Below are positions 7,649 through 17,200 of a DNA stretch of 64,000 bases, piece by piece. A program made the translations under genes and the position numbers. The DNA lies in NCBI RefSeq assembly GCF_000305495.1, contig NZ_AJTN02000211.1, positions 36,352 to 100,351 of the forward strand, read 5' to 3'. How positions within the stretch are numbered: position 1 is the first letter of the stretch; each line of letters starts with the position of its first letter. Source of the stretch: Peribacillus psychrosaccharolyticus ATCC 23296 (GTDB lineage: Bacteria > Bacillota > Bacilli > Bacillales > DSM-1321). The notes beneath the pieces are model-generated. The model was not told the origin of the DNA. It was given only the letters and a program-made list of their open reading frames with translations, and searched no databases.

Positions 7649-8503
7649 ATGGCGTTTATTGAGGCTGTCATTCAGTATGGGTTTTTACAAAAGGCGCTGC
7701 TGACCTCTGTAATGGTGGGAATTATTTGCGGGATTATTGGTTGTTTCATCATTTTACGAGGAATGGCGCTTATGGGCGATGCCATTTCCCATGCGGTCCT
7801 GCCTGGTGTCGCTATTTCTTATATGCTTGGGATCAATTTTTTGATTGGTGCCGTACTTTCCGGAATTATTACCGCCATTGGCATTGGCTTTGTCAGCCAG
7901 AACAGCCGGATTAAAAACGATATTTCGATTGGTATCATGTTCACTGCTGCTTTTGCATTAGGAATCATTTTAATCACCCTAATGAAAAGCAGTACCGATC
8001 TTTATCATATTTTATTTGGTAACGTGCTTGCTGTTCGGCCGTCTGATATGTGGATTACATTAGGTATTGGTACATTTGTGCTGCTTTCTATCTTTCTTTT
8101 ATATAAAGAGTTTCTGGTCACCTCTTTTGATTCAACCATGGCTGAGGTTTACGGACTCCCTGTTCGACTTATCCATTATTTCTTAATGACCCTGTTAACA
8201 TTGGTTACCGTTGCTTCCCTTCAGACTGTTGGAATCATTTTAGTAGTTGCGATGCTGATTACTCCTGCTGCTACAGCTTACTTATTAACCGACCGATTAT
8301 CGACCATGCTTTTTTTATCAGCAGGGATAGGTACGCTTGCTTCGATAGCAGGATTATATTTCAGCTTTACTTATAACTTAGCATCTGGCGCTACGATTGT
8401 ACTAGTCGCGACTTTCTTCTTCCTGCTGGCTTTCTTCTTCTCGCCAAGACAAGGCTTAATTCATAAATTTATTAAAAAAAGCAGGGCTGAAACCAGCCGC
8501 TAA
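7649..8503 (+). CDS. mntC: Manganese/zinc-type ABC transporter, permease (ABC-3 family)
   Basis: A 284-residue integral membrane protein with eight to nine hydrophobic segments. It carries the family's conserved early motif GMALMGDAISHAVLPGVAISY, which includes the DAISHA/LPGV signature of ABC-3 metal permeases (ZnuB, PsaC, MntC). It forms the channel for the ATPase upstream and receives metal from the lipoprotein downstream. The start ATG is one base after the ATPase stop codon. The C-terminus is basic (KFIKKSRAETSR), as expected on the cytoplasmic side. Only one permease gene is present, so the transporter is probably a homodimer. Confidence 0.88.
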   Translation: MAFIEAVIQYGFLQKALLTSVMVGIICGIIGCFIILRGMALMGDAISHAVLPGVAISYMLGINFLIGAVLSGIITAIGIGFVSQNSRIKNDISIGIMFTAAFALGIILITLMKSSTDLYHILFGNVLAVRPSDMWITLGIGTFVLLSIFLLYKEFLVTSFDSTMAEVYGLPVRLIHYFLMTLLTLVTVASLQTVGIILVVAMLITPAATAYLLTDRLSTMLFLSAGIGTLASIAGLYFSFTYNLASGATIVLVATFFFLLAFFFSPRQGLIHKFIKKSRAETSR

Positions 8504-8519
8504 AAGGGAGGTATAACTA

Positions 8520-9440
8520 ATGAAAAGAACTATGAAATTACTAGCCGTCTGTCTACTATTCTCCTTTGTCTTATTCGCTTGCAGTAAAAAGGATTCTGAA
8601 CATGATAAGCTTCAAGTGGTTACTACCTATTCCATTCTCTATGACATCGTCAAAGAAGTTGGAGGAGACTTGGTTGACATCCACAGCTTAGCACCAGTAG
8701 GATCGAATCCGCATGAATATGACCCTCTGCCAAAGGACATTCAAAAAACGACTGATGCTGATATAGTCTTTTATAATGGGTTGAACTTAGAGGCGGGGAA
8801 TTCTTGGTTTGAAAAGTTGATTGAAACCGCTGGCAAGTCGGGAAAGGATGGACCCGTATTTAAAATGAGCGAGGGGGTCAGCCCGATGCACCTAACCACA
8901 AAAGGGAAAGAAAAAGAAGAAGATCCTCATGCTTGGCTTGATATCAGAAATGGCATTAAATACGCCGAAAATGCTCGTGATGGTTTAATTAAAGTGGATC
9001 CCGAACACAAGAAACAATATCAACAAAATGCAGATACGTATATTCAGAAATTAGAAAATCTTCATAATGAAGCCATTGATGAATTTAACAAGATTCCTAA
9101 AGAAAAACGTTTTCTCATTACAAGTGAAGGTGCATTTAAATACTTTAGCAAGGCCTATGATTTTGAAGCAGGTTACATTTGGGAAATAAATTCGGAAAAC
9201 CAAGGAACTCCTGAACAGGTGACCCAAGTTGTCGATTTAATTAATAAAAAACAGCTGCCTGTTCTATTTGTTGAAACAAGTTTGGATCCTCGTAGCATGG
9301 AAGCCGTTTCAAAAGAAACCGGCGTCCCCATCGGCGGCAAGCTCTATACAGATTCAATTGGTAAGCCTGGTGAAGAGGGTGATACCTATTTTAAAATGAT
9401 GAAGTGGAATATTGATACCCTTTTAAAAAATATCAAGTAA
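8520..9440 (+). CDS. mntA: Manganese-type ABC transporter substrate-binding lipoprotein (PsaA/MntA family)
   Basis: A 306-residue metal-binding lipoprotein. The signal peptide ends in a lipobox (VLFAC, Cys 21), so the mature protein is anchored on the outer face of the membrane. The four expected metal ligands are visible: His in NPHEYDP, His in DPHAWLD, Glu in TSEGAF, and Asp in YTDSIG. The His-rich loop found in zinc-specific ZnuA proteins is absent, and the EGAFKYFSKAYDFEAGYIW block is like manganese or iron binders such as PsaA and SitA. A GGGAGG site precedes the ATG. It is the last gene of the three-gene operon. Confidence 0.88.
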   Translation: MKRTMKLLAVCLLFSFVLFACSKKDSEHDKLQVVTTYSILYDIVKEVGGDLVDIHSLAPVGSNPHEYDPLPKDIQKTTDADIVFYNGLNLEAGNSWFEKLIETAGKSGKDGPVFKMSEGVSPMHLTTKGKEKEEDPHAWLDIRNGIKYAENARDGLIKVDPEHKKQYQQNADTYIQKLENLHNEAIDEFNKIPKEKRFLITSEGAFKYFSKAYDFEAGYIWEINSENQGTPEQVTQVVDLINKKQLPVLFVETSLDPRSMEAVSKETGVPIGGKLYTDSIGKPGEEGDTYFKMMKWNIDTLLKNIK

Positions 9441-9443
9441 ACA

Positions 9444-9473
9444 CAAAAAGCCTGCAGGTTAACGTCTGCAGGC
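9444..9473 (-). terminator. Terminator, GCCTGCAG stem
   Basis: GCCTGCAG/CTGCAGGC hairpin (9450-9473) with a TTTTTG run on the minus strand, so it best serves the leucine-rich-repeat gene. It may also slow plus-strand transcripts from the metal ABC operon. Confidence 0.65.
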
Positions 9474-9516
9474 TTCCAAAAGGCTGTCAATATCTTTCTA
9501 TAATCCTTTTTTATAG

Positions 9517-12500
9517 TTATTTTATAGTTATACTTTTTACAGAACTCCAAGAGCCATAATATTTTGTACCTGACAATGTTTTGTACGATTTTAATCGAAC
9601 ATAATATTTTTTACCTTTTTTTAAAGAATTTATTGTTTTAGATACGGTATTTTTGTTTGTGATTGTCACCTTCTTTGTTGCACTACTAGTAAACTTACTG
9701 CTAGTAGAATACTGAATTTGGTACCCTGTAGAAGTAGAAATCGTCTTCCAATTCACTTTCATACTTGTTGAGCTACTCTTTTTAACACTCGATAATGTAA
9801 CAGTAGCCGGATTTGTTGTAGAAGTGAGAACACTGCTGTAGGATCCATAAAAATTTGTTTTCCCTATGGTTTTATATGAACGAACTTTATACTGATACGT
9901 TGTTCCGGCACTTAGTTTGCTAATTGTATAACTGTTCGCGTTACTTGTAATTGTCTTTAACAGTTTACCCTTACTATCATACTGATAGATTTTATAGCCT
10001 GTGACTTCATTTTGTTTATACCATATCAGATTTAAAGAGTTTGTCCCTCTGCTAGATACTTTTAAACTTTTTACTTGAGCAGGGTTTACCGTTACATGTC
10101 TTTCAATATTTACAGTATTTCCATCCCAGTCCATTACCTTGTACGTTAAGGTGTAGCTGCCCACCTTCGTCGAGTTCACACTTCCTGCAACTTCTATACT
10201 TGCTGTCAGTTCTCCATCTTCTGTATCTGTTGCACTCACGCCTTTTGTAACATCAAAGCTATCTCCTACTTTGATTGTTGCAGCTTTGGTCCCTTTAATC
10301 ATAGGCTTATCATTACTTCTTACGCTCACTTCTCTTTTTACCTCTGTTGTATATCCATCGCTATCCGTCACCTTGTATGTTAAGTTGTAGCTGCCCACCT
10401 TCATTGGGTCCACACTTCCAGAAATTTCTATACTTGATGTCAAATCTCCATCTGCTAAATCTGTTGCACTCACGCCTTTTGTAACATCAAAGCCATCTCC
10501 AAGTTTAATAGTTACATGTCCTGCCCCTTCAATTACAGGTGGAGACAACCATTTAGCATAAATCGTTACACCTGTTTTAGATTGATCCCAAACTGTTGTG
10601 TAATTTTTGTCTAAATACCAGACAAATAAGTGGTTTTTCTCGGTCCTTCCAAAAGGATCTTCCCCCAAACTCGTTAGACTTTTCGGGATGGTTACCCATT
10701 TTAATTGGTTATCCTTAAATGCCCCATACCCTATACTTGTCACGCCTTCTGGGATGATTACATTTGGTAATTGATTTGAAAAAAATGCAAATCCACCTAT
10801 ACTTATCACACTATTTGGGATGGTTACACTCTTCAATTTATTTTTACTAAAAGTATCATTTTCAATTTTAGTAACACCATGTGGAATCGTTACACTTGTT
10901 AGTTGATTATTCTTAAATGCAGATGATTCTATCCTAGTTACTTTTTCCGGTATGGTTACTCTTTTCAGTTGATTATTATTAAATGCAGAAGTCCCTATAC
11001 TAGTCACACTGCTTGGAATGACTACACTTGTTAGGTGATTATCCTCAAATGCAAATGCCCCTATCCTAGTTACTTTTTCTGGTATGGTTACTCTCGTTAA
11101 TTGATTTTCACTAAATGTATTAGATTCAATACTTGTCAAACTGTCTGGAATGGTTACACTTGTTAGGTCATTATCACTAAATGCATAAGACTCTATACTT
11201 GTCACACTGTTCGGAATGGTTGCACTTGTTAGTTGATTCCTATGAAATGCATGGTTTCCGATTTTCGTTACACTTTTTGGAATGGTTATACTTGTTAGTT
11301 GATTCCAATGAAATGAATGATCCCCGATACTCGTTACGCTTTTCGGGAGATTAACATTTGTTAATTGGTTCAAAGCAAATGCATATTCCTCAATACTTGT
11401 TACATTTTTCGGAATGGTTATACTTGTTAATTGATTAGAAAAAAATGCATAATCCCTTATCTTAGTTACACTTTCTGGAATGGTTACACTTGCTAATTTA
11501 TTAGAACGAAATGCACCTTCACCTATACTCGTCACGCTATCCGGAATATTCACACCCGTTAATTGATTCCCACGAAATGCTTCATTCCCTATCTTGTTCA
11601 CTCTATTTGGAATGGTTACACTTACTAATTTATTAGAACGAAATGCACGATTTCCTATACTTGTTACACTCTTCGGAATGGTTACACTTGTTAATTGATT
11701 CCCACTAAATACTTCATCCTCTATACTTGTAATACTATTTGGGATGGTTACACTTGTTAGTTGATTATCACTGAATGCAGATGATCCCAAACTAGTTATA
11801 CTTTTAGGAATCATTACACTTGTTAGTTGATTATCGCTAAATACAGATGACCCTAAACTAGTTAAACTTTTCGGGATGGTTATACCTGTTAGTTGATTAT
11901 CACTAAATGCATTATTTCCTATACTTGTTACATTATCCGGGATGGTTACACTTGTTAATCGATTAGCACTAAATGCACTATCTCCTATACTTGTCACACT
12001 TTCCGGGATGATTACACTTGTTAATTGATTCCAGAGAAACGCACTATCCCCTATACTTGTTACATTATCTGGGATGATTACACTTGTTAATCGATTAGCA
12101 CTAAATGCACTATCTCCTATACTTGTCACACTTTCCGGGATGACTACACTTGTTAACTGATTACTACTTAAAGCATAATTTCCAAGACTTGTCACACTTT
12201 CTGGGATGGTTACACTTGTTAATTGATTACCACGAAATGCTTCAATCCCTATCTTGTTCACACTATTTGGAATGGTTACACTTGTTAATCGATTAGAACT
12301 AAATGCACTATCTCCTATATTTGTCACACTTTCCGGGATAAGTACACTTGTTAATTGATTATTACTTAAAGCATGACTTCCAATACTTGTTACTGGCCTT
12401 TCATTCAGTTTACTTGGAATCTCCACGTTCTTAGCTTCTCCAACGTAATCTACAATTTCAACTGTTCCATTTAAAACATTATATTTGAAATCACCTTCTT

Positions 12501-12591
12501 GTAGTGTTTCCGTAGATGCCTGAATCATTGAAAGCGGTATAAAACTCAATAACAATGTAGATAATACTATTATATTAAATATAAGTTTCAT
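9517..12591 (-). CDS. Secreted BspA-type leucine-rich-repeat surface protein with DUF5011 and fibronectin-like domains
   Basis: A 1024-residue exported repeat protein. The start at 12591 follows AAAGGAGAGG and gives a clear signal peptide (MKLIFNIIVL.., cleavage near MIQAS); a longer frame to 12735 lacks these. Residues 80-651 hold 26 consecutive 22-residue LRR_5 units of the pattern LTSVTIPxSVTSIGxxAFxxNQ. Two Ig-like DUF5011 domains follow (each with DGFDVTKGVSATD or DSFDVTKGVSATD), then two fibronectin III-like modules ending in WSSVKSITIK. There is no LPXTG sorting signal, so it is probably released or held non-covalently. BspA-like proteins bind host or matrix ligands in other bacteria; the ligand here is unknown. 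It is monocistronic. Confidence 0.9.
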   Translation of the reverse strand: MKLIFNIIVLSTLLLSFIPLSMIQASTETLQEGDFKYNVLNGTVEIVDYVGEAKNVEIPSKLNERPVTSIGSHALSNNQLTSVLIPESVTNIGDSAFSSNRLTSVTIPNSVNKIGIEAFRGNQLTSVTIPESVTSLGNYALSSNQLTSVVIPESVTSIGDSAFSANRLTSVIIPDNVTSIGDSAFLWNQLTSVIIPESVTSIGDSAFSANRLTSVTIPDNVTSIGNNAFSDNQLTGITIPKSLTSLGSSVFSDNQLTSVMIPKSITSLGSSAFSDNQLTSVTIPNSITSIEDEVFSGNQLTSVTIPKSVTSIGNRAFRSNKLVSVTIPNRVNKIGNEAFRGNQLTGVNIPDSVTSIGEGAFRSNKLASVTIPESVTKIRDYAFFSNQLTSITIPKNVTSIEEYAFALNQLTNVNLPKSVTSIGDHSFHWNQLTSITIPKSVTKIGNHAFHRNQLTSATIPNSVTSIESYAFSDNDLTSVTIPDSLTSIESNTFSENQLTRVTIPEKVTRIGAFAFEDNHLTSVVIPSSVTSIGTSAFNNNQLKRVTIPEKVTRIESSAFKNNQLTSVTIPHGVTKIENDTFSKNKLKSVTIPNSVISIGGFAFFSNQLPNVIIPEGVTSIGYGAFKDNQLKWVTIPKSLTSLGEDPFGRTEKNHLFVWYLDKNYTTVWDQSKTGVTIYAKWLSPPVIEGAGHVTIKLGDGFDVTKGVSATDLADGDLTSSIEISGSVDPMKVGSYNLTYKVTDSDGYTTEVKREVSVRSNDKPMIKGTKAATIKVGDSFDVTKGVSATDTEDGELTASIEVAGSVNSTKVGSYTLTYKVMDWDGNTVNIERHVTVNPAQVKSLKVSSRGTNSLNLIWYKQNEVTGYKIYQYDSKGKLLKTITSNANSYTISKLSAGTTYQYKVRSYKTIGKTNFYGSYSSVLTSTTNPATVTLSSVKKSSSTSMKVNWKTISTSTGYQIQYSTSSKFTSSATKKVTITNKNTVSKTINSLKKGKKYYVRLKSYKTLSGTKYYGSWSSVKSITIK
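10639..12354 (-). repeat. 26 tandem 66-bp coding repeats of the LRR domain
   Basis: Each unit is 66 bp and encodes 22 residues, and neighbouring units differ at many synonymous and a few coding positions. Some units are nearly identical to one another (the SAFSANR LTSVIIP units, for example), which suggests past unit duplication or recombination. Confidence 0.9.
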
Positions 12592-13180
12592 TGAATCCTC
12601 TCCTTTTTTGAAATCAATACTAAATCGTTTAAAACGAACTATACTACTATACAAAATAGGGATACACATTACTAGTTCCAATTGCAAAAATTCCAAACTA
12701 TCTGCAAGTAATCTTCTAAGCTTGGATATACTCATCTGATTGCTCTAGTATGGAAAAGCAAAATCTATTCAAATGGAAATATGCTTATTGTATGAACTAA
12801 TAAAGTTGTCATAGGCATTATTCGTTTTTTTATAATTACCTTCTTGTGTAACTACTCATATTCAATACAGGCCTTTATGTATTCTTGTAAAACTTTTTCT
12901 ATAACCACTTACTTCCTTTTGTATTCACTGACTTATAAACTAATAAATAAAGAAAAGGTCAAATAATAGTATTATTCTTTGACCTTTTCTTTATTTAAAA
13001 ATTTGTAAAGTGATAATAAGTATGTCAAAGTGTCTACTGTAAAAGTGATAAAGTGTAATAGCTGAATACAGTAGCTCGACCGGATTGGAACAGTGTTGAA
13101 AAAAGACAGCATTCTATAAAAACCTAAGATAAAAGTTAAATATTTAAATATATTTTTCAAAAGAGTTTGCTTAGTTTGTC
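12592..13180. other. Gene-free stretch between LRR gene and tetR
   Basis: AT-rich sequence holding the upstream region of the LRR gene and one long perfect inverted repeat (12944-12997). A 76-codon minus-strand frame is present (12972-13202) but lacks a convincing ribosome binding site and overlaps the hairpin. I see no supported gene. Confidence 0.5.
12944..12997. repeat. 20-bp perfect inverted repeat, hairpin
   Basis: AAATAAAGAAAAGGTCAAA (12945-12963) is perfectly complementary to TTTGACCTTTTCTTTATTT (12978-12996), with one further A-T pair outside and a 14-base loop. It could terminate the tetR transcript about 180 bp upstream, but there is no classic GC stem. Confidence 0.75.
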
Positions 13181-13723
13181 CTATTCTAATTCCTTCGTCC
13201 AAGCTGAAAGCTGTGAAAACACCTTATCTCTCAGCTCTTTCTCTAATGGTGCCATCCCGAATAAATCAGCATACCAGAGGCCATCCGCTGCCAGTCTGAT
13301 AATGTTTGCTGTAACCGGATCAAGACCTTCATTTTCCATTTTTTCTTTCCATGTACGGTAATGTTCTTGTAAATATTCGAGCATTTCAGGATTGGTAAAC
13401 AAGGACGCATGCATCCCTGAGCTAATTTCCAGGCCTTCTTCTAGTTCCTTAAAGGTGGCTTCCAGAAAGGCTCTACTGTACTTCCCAGTTTGAATAGGAT
13501 CTAACGTCGCCCGCCCCTCGACATCCTCAACAAATGTATTGGAACATCTTGTAACCATTCCATCTATTAAGGATTCTTTATTAGGAAAGTGGTACAGCAG
13601 CCCCCCTTTACTTATTCCTGCTTCTTTTGCTGCTGCTTCTAACGTCAATTTCGCAACACCGTCCCTGCGGACAATGGCAGCCGCAGCATCTAAGATTTTT
13701 TCTGGCTTTGTTCGTTCATTCAT
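13181..13723 (-). CDS. TetR family transcriptional regulator
   Basis: A 180-residue TetR-type repressor. The N-terminal helix-turn-helix spans about residues 22-50 (LTLEAAAKEAGISKGGLLYHFPNKESL). The rest is the all-helical ligand-binding and dimerisation domain. It lies 22 bp downstream of a Bmr/NorA-like efflux gene on the same strand, so the pair is almost certainly an operon in which the repressor controls its own expression and that of the pump. A 6-2-6 inverted repeat in front of the pump gene is the obvious candidate operator. The inducer is unknown; pumps of this type export cationic dyes, fluoroquinolones and similar drugs. Confidence 0.87.
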   Translation of the reverse strand: MNERTKPEKILDAAAAIVRRDGVAKLTLEAAAKEAGISKGGLLYHFPNKESLIDGMVTRCSNTFVEDVEGRATLDPIQTGKYSRAFLEATFKELEEGLEISSGMHASLFTNPEMLEYLQEHYRTWKEKMENEGLDPVTANIIRLAADGLWYADLFGMAPLEKELRDKVFSQLSAWTKELE

Positions 13724-13745
13724 TTCGTGACCGCTCCCTGCACAG

Positions 13746-14927
13746 TTACCCTTTTGCTATTTCTCCAGACTTCCACATGACAGTCATCACAAATCCGACC
13801 ATCAGAATGGCACCTGCAAAAATATAAGGAAGATTTAAATTAATATCAAAGAAAATTCCAGCTAATGCTGGTCCAACAATATTGCCAAGGCTTGTATACG
13901 TTGAATTCATTCCAGCAACAAAGCCTTGTTCATTGCCTGCAATTCTTGACAGTAAAGAAGTAATTGCAGGACGCAGGATATCACATCCCAAGAAGACAAT
14001 AAAAGTGACCGCCATAATCATTGCATAACTGCTTACAAATACCGATACGAACATAAAGACAGATGCCATAATTAAGGAAACCTGAATTAATTTTTTCTCA
14101 CCCAGCCATTCCACCAGTTTTCCGAAGAATACAACCTGAGCAATGACACCAAAGACTGCTCCAACCGTTATAATGACGGAGATATCTTTCGGCGTAAAAC
14201 CAAACTTTTTATCAACAAATAAGCTAAACATTGTTTCATAGGCTGCTAATCCGAATGCTAAGACAAAAACAATCAGTAAAGGAACCAAGTACTTGGGCTG
14301 GAATGATTTTTTCAATTCGGACCAAATATTGACCTTTCCACTTGACTGGCTGCCAGCCGCTAATTCTTCTTTAGATAATGGTTCTTTAAGAATAATCATT
14401 GAAAATAAAGCGGCAGCGAGTGCAATAACGGAGGCAAAATAGAATGGAGCACGAACACCGATTTCTGCTATAAAGCCACCGATTCCCGGACCAATGATAA
14501 ATCCGGCACTAATACTTGCAGACACGTAGCCCAGTACTTTCGGACGTTCCTTCAGCGTTGTGATATCCGCAACAAAAGCAGTAACAGCAGGCATAATAAA
14601 TGCGGCGCTGATTCCTCCTAATATTCGTGATAAAAATAAGAGACTAATATGACTGCCAACAGCAAATATCAGCTCAGATAAAGAAAATAGAAATAAGCCA
14701 AAAACAATCATGGTCTTACGTCCAACTTTATCGACCCAAACACCGGTAAATGGTGAAGCAATTAATTGAGCTAACGCAAAGGCTGCAACAAGATAGCCCA
14801 TGATCTCTCCATTTAAGCCTAATTCCTTGATAAAGGAGGGCATAACAGGAATAACCAAACCAATTCCAAGGAAAGCAATAAATAAATTGCATAATAATAA
14901 AACGAGTGAAACCTTATGATTCTTCAT
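13746..14927 (-). CDS. MFS multidrug efflux transporter, Bmr/NorA-like
   Basis: A 393-residue major facilitator with 12 predicted membrane segments. The opening LLCNLFIAFLGIGLVIPVMP, the loop 2-3 motif FTGVWVDKVGRK and the motif C-like block GFIIGPGIGGFIAE closely resemble B. subtilis Bmr/Blt and S. aureus NorA. These are proton antiporters that expel structurally diverse, mostly cationic compounds. A central basic loop (about residues 180-210, GSQSSGKVNIWSELKK) separates the two halves. It is cotranscribed with the tetR gene 22 bp downstream. An inverted repeat ACCGTC-CA-GACGGT lies 70 bp upstream. In B. subtilis bmr is governed by a MerR-type regulator, so control by a TetR protein is a difference. 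Confidence 0.87.
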   Translation of the reverse strand: MKNHKVSLVLLLCNLFIAFLGIGLVIPVMPSFIKELGLNGEIMGYLVAAFALAQLIASPFTGVWVDKVGRKTMIVFGLFLFSLSELIFAVGSHISLLFLSRILGGISAAFIMPAVTAFVADITTLKERPKVLGYVSASISAGFIIGPGIGGFIAEIGVRAPFYFASVIALAAALFSMIILKEPLSKEELAAGSQSSGKVNIWSELKKSFQPKYLVPLLIVFVLAFGLAAYETMFSLFVDKKFGFTPKDISVIITVGAVFGVIAQVVFFGKLVEWLGEKKLIQVSLIMASVFMFVSVFVSSYAMIMAVTFIVFLGCDILRPAITSLLSRIAGNEQGFVAGMNSTYTSLGNIVGPALAGIFFDINLNLPYIFAGAILMVGFVMTVMWKSGEIAKG

Positions 14928-14996
14928 TCTGACTTTCCCCTATTCTAGTTATCGTATCTGAATGTTCCCCAGGGAAACAAATAGTCTTTTTAGTGT

Positions 14997-15010
14997 ACCG
15001 TCCAGACGGT
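14997..15010. promoter_or_regulatory. Candidate operator of the TetR repressor
   Basis: ACCGTC-CA-GACGGT is a perfect 6-bp inverted repeat with a 2-bp centre, in the 166-bp gap upstream of the efflux gene. Its size and position fit a TetR-family operator. The assignment is an inference from position. Confidence 0.5.
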
Positions 15011-15094
15011 TTTTTAGCAACCAACAACTGTACAGTTCTAAAAAACAGAACAATTTATCACCTACAATCGTTTTTCATCCCCTGATTATCATGA

Positions 15095-15645
15095 TTATAA
15101 GTTGATTTTTTTATACCAATACTCCCATTGGTCCATCGGCTCTGCTCGTATATGTACATATAAGACATTCACTTCATTAGGATTCACATTTTTGGGTAAA
15201 GAAAAAGCATAGTGGAATTCCTTCGCGGTATTCGTAGCAAAAATTTGTGGTTTCCATTCAGAGCGATGTTCTAGTTCCAAGTATGCTTGAACCTCCTCTA
15301 GTAAATATTCCCCTTCTTCGGTTTTCCTCTCTTTTATCCGATACCTTTTTACATTCAACACTTCTTCATTATTAGGAACATAAAACACTATAAAGTCTAA
15401 TGGATATCTAAATTTATCTAAACCAAACCCCATTCAAGACAAAATTATTGTTCTCCTTTTCCACATGAACCTGTAAGGAATCTGGTGTGGTTTTATAAAT
15501 AAAATGATAAGAAAAATAACTAATAAAGGCGATAATTATAATGATAGGACCGAAACATAAAAAAGAGATCCAGCGACTTTTTTTCCACATTTTAATTCCA
15601 AAAAATAATGAACCAAAGAAAACCATTAATACGATAATCGACATC
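15095..15645 (-). pseudogene. Membrane-anchored hypothetical protein, frame interrupted at a G4 run
   Basis: Two overlapping minus-strand frames appear to be one gene of about 180 codons. The first (start ATG 15645, six bases after GAGGG) has two hydrophobic segments (SIIVLMVFFGSLFFGIK and ISFLCFGPIIIIIAF) and ends ..NNFVLNGVWFR at 15414. The second (15433-15095) continues GFGLDKFRYPLDF and ends WEYWYKKINL. Removing one G from the GGGG run at 15428-15431 joins them smoothly as NFVLNGFGLDKF. I do not recognise the family. It may be two independent small genes, but the second has no ribosome binding site of its own. Confidence 0.55.
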
Positions 15646-15728
15646 TCGTACCCTCTCTCCCTTTTTCGTTTAACATACATAAAAAATCTATGTTTTTGCC
15701 ACCTTTAAAAAACAGTTGGCTGGGAGAT

Positions 15729-16334
15729 TTAAATAATGAGAAATTGATCGTCTGCTAATCCAGTTATTTCGCAAGCATAGCATTTTTCAAATACGTCAAT
15801 TCTTTGGGCAATCGTTCGCCCATCGGGATCCTTAAATAAGTCCTCACGGTTACTATGGGGAAACAGACAGAGATTAACTAGCTTTAATCCAGAAAGGTCT
15901 TGGAGTTTAAGCGCATTCATTTCTGGTGTAAAAAACTCAGCAATCTCAATATTGGTCCCGAGAATCATCGCACCTGCACTAACGCCGATAAGGACTTGTT
16001 TATCATTCAGGTCACGAATCACTTGGTCAGCCCCGCTATGTTTTAAATGATGAAGCAAATAAAAAGGATTGCCCCCATTGATATATATACAATGATAATT
16101 TGTTAATTGAGTCGCATCATCAAATTCGATATCAACAAAGTCAACGGTTGCAAATCCTAAATTCACTAAATCTTCTTGAGCTTTTCTTGCATAGAAATTT
16201 TGTTCCTTTTGTAAGGAAGCAGTGGTCATAATGCATGCTTTCATTTGTCCTGGGTCATTTTCGAATAACGTTAGAAAGTTGGCTGCTATATCGTCTGTGG
16301 ACAATCCATTTGAAGTCAGCATGATTTGCGTCAT
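15729..16334 (-). CDS. Type 1 glutamine amidotransferase-like protein / peptidase E (family S51)
   Basis: A 201-residue protein of the dipeptidase E / peptidase S51 group. It shows INGGNPFYLLH (oxyanion region) and GVSAGAM, in which the Ser is the expected nucleophile, and the acidic LCLFPHSNRED block with the catalytic His. Family members release Asp-X dipeptides or act as cyanophycinase-like peptidases; this branch is often annotated simply as peptidase E. The ATG at 16334 has AGGAGAGG five bases upstream and is preferred over an upstream start at 16379. The gene begins just after the end of the broken ATPase gene (16351). Confidence 0.82.
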   Translation of the reverse strand: MTQIMLTSNGLSTDDIAANFLTLFENDPGQMKACIMTTASLQKEQNFYARKAQEDLVNLGFATVDFVDIEFDDATQLTNYHCIYINGGNPFYLLHHLKHSGADQVIRDLNDKQVLIGVSAGAMILGTNIEIAEFFTPEMNALKLQDLSGLKLVNLCLFPHSNREDLFKDPDGRTIAQRIDVFEKCYACEITGLADDQFLII

Positions 16335-16350
16335 TGAGACCTCTCCTTTT

Positions 16351-17086
16351 TTACTCATCATCTTCTTTAAAAATATCATTCAGGAACTTTTCCCGATGGT
16401 TTAGAAAATACTTTGTAATTTGATAATGATCGGTATTTTCATAGTCAATAGAAGTGATCTGCCCTTCGTCGAAGCTGATTATATCAGCATCTGGAAAGCC
16501 TAGTAAAATGGGTGAATGAGTGACGATAATAAATTGAGCTTGTCTGTCTTTCGTCAGGTCATGCAGAATTCGTAATAGCGTTAACTGTCTTGAAGGTGAA
16601 AGGGCAGCCTCTGGCTCGTCAAGCAGAAAAATGGATTGCTCCTTAAAGCTGTGAAGAAATAGCGATAAAAAGGCTTCTCCATGTGATTGTCTATGTAGAG
16701 ATTCCCCTCCATACTTACGAAATCCAGTTGTATCGACTTCTTCAAGATAAGTAGCGAAGTGATAAAAAGACTCAGCACGTAAAAAGAAACCGTTCGATAC
16801 CTTTGGGAGCCAGGACAAACGAAGATGCTCAGCCAAATCTGAAGTAGAAGCATGCACATCATAGGTATGGTCCTTGCCGCCGCTTGCTGTATTGAACCCG
16901 CTAGACTTCGGCAATACCCTCTAATAGAGTAGACTTGCCCGAACCATTCTCTCCAACAAAAAATGTTACACTCTTCTTCAGTTCAATTTGGTCCATGCTG
17001 TGAATAGAAGGAATGGAAAGTGGGTATTCGCGAAAGCTAGAGATCGAATCACGTAAAAGGGTTACCTTTTTTAAGAACAAGAACAC
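16351..17086 (-). pseudogene. AAA family ATPase (COG3910-like), frameshifted after the P-loop
   Basis: Two adjoining frames encode one ATPase of about 240 residues. The first (17086-16901) contains the P-loop GENGSGKST and ends LLEGIAEV. The second (16914-16351) resumes at SSGFNTASGG and carries FFLRAES, the signature-like SHGEAFLS, Walker B IFLLDEPEAALSP and the switch His VTHSPILLG. Deleting one base near 16905 restores a continuous protein of a family common in Bacillus and other bacteria, predicted SMC/RecF-like ATPases of unknown role. The downstream part has no ribosome binding site. The start is uncertain: GTG at 17086 or TTG at 17080, the latter better spaced from AGAGGTG. Confidence 0.72.
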
Positions 17087-17200
17087 TCACCTCTTATCTT
17101 TTTTAACTACTACTAAAATTAGTTTACTAGTTTTTTACTATTCCTTCATGTTTTAAAGAAACACATCATATATTCCTTTAATAAGACAAGGGGGATTTAT

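Noticed and set aside
9517-12735. Longer start of the LRR gene at 12735
   Set aside because: The extra 48 residues lack signal-peptide features, and the internal ATG at 12591 has a strong ribosome binding site and a clean signal peptide.
12972-13202. 76-codon minus-strand frame downstream of tetR
   Set aside because: No ribosome binding site, unusual composition, and it runs through a 20-bp hairpin.
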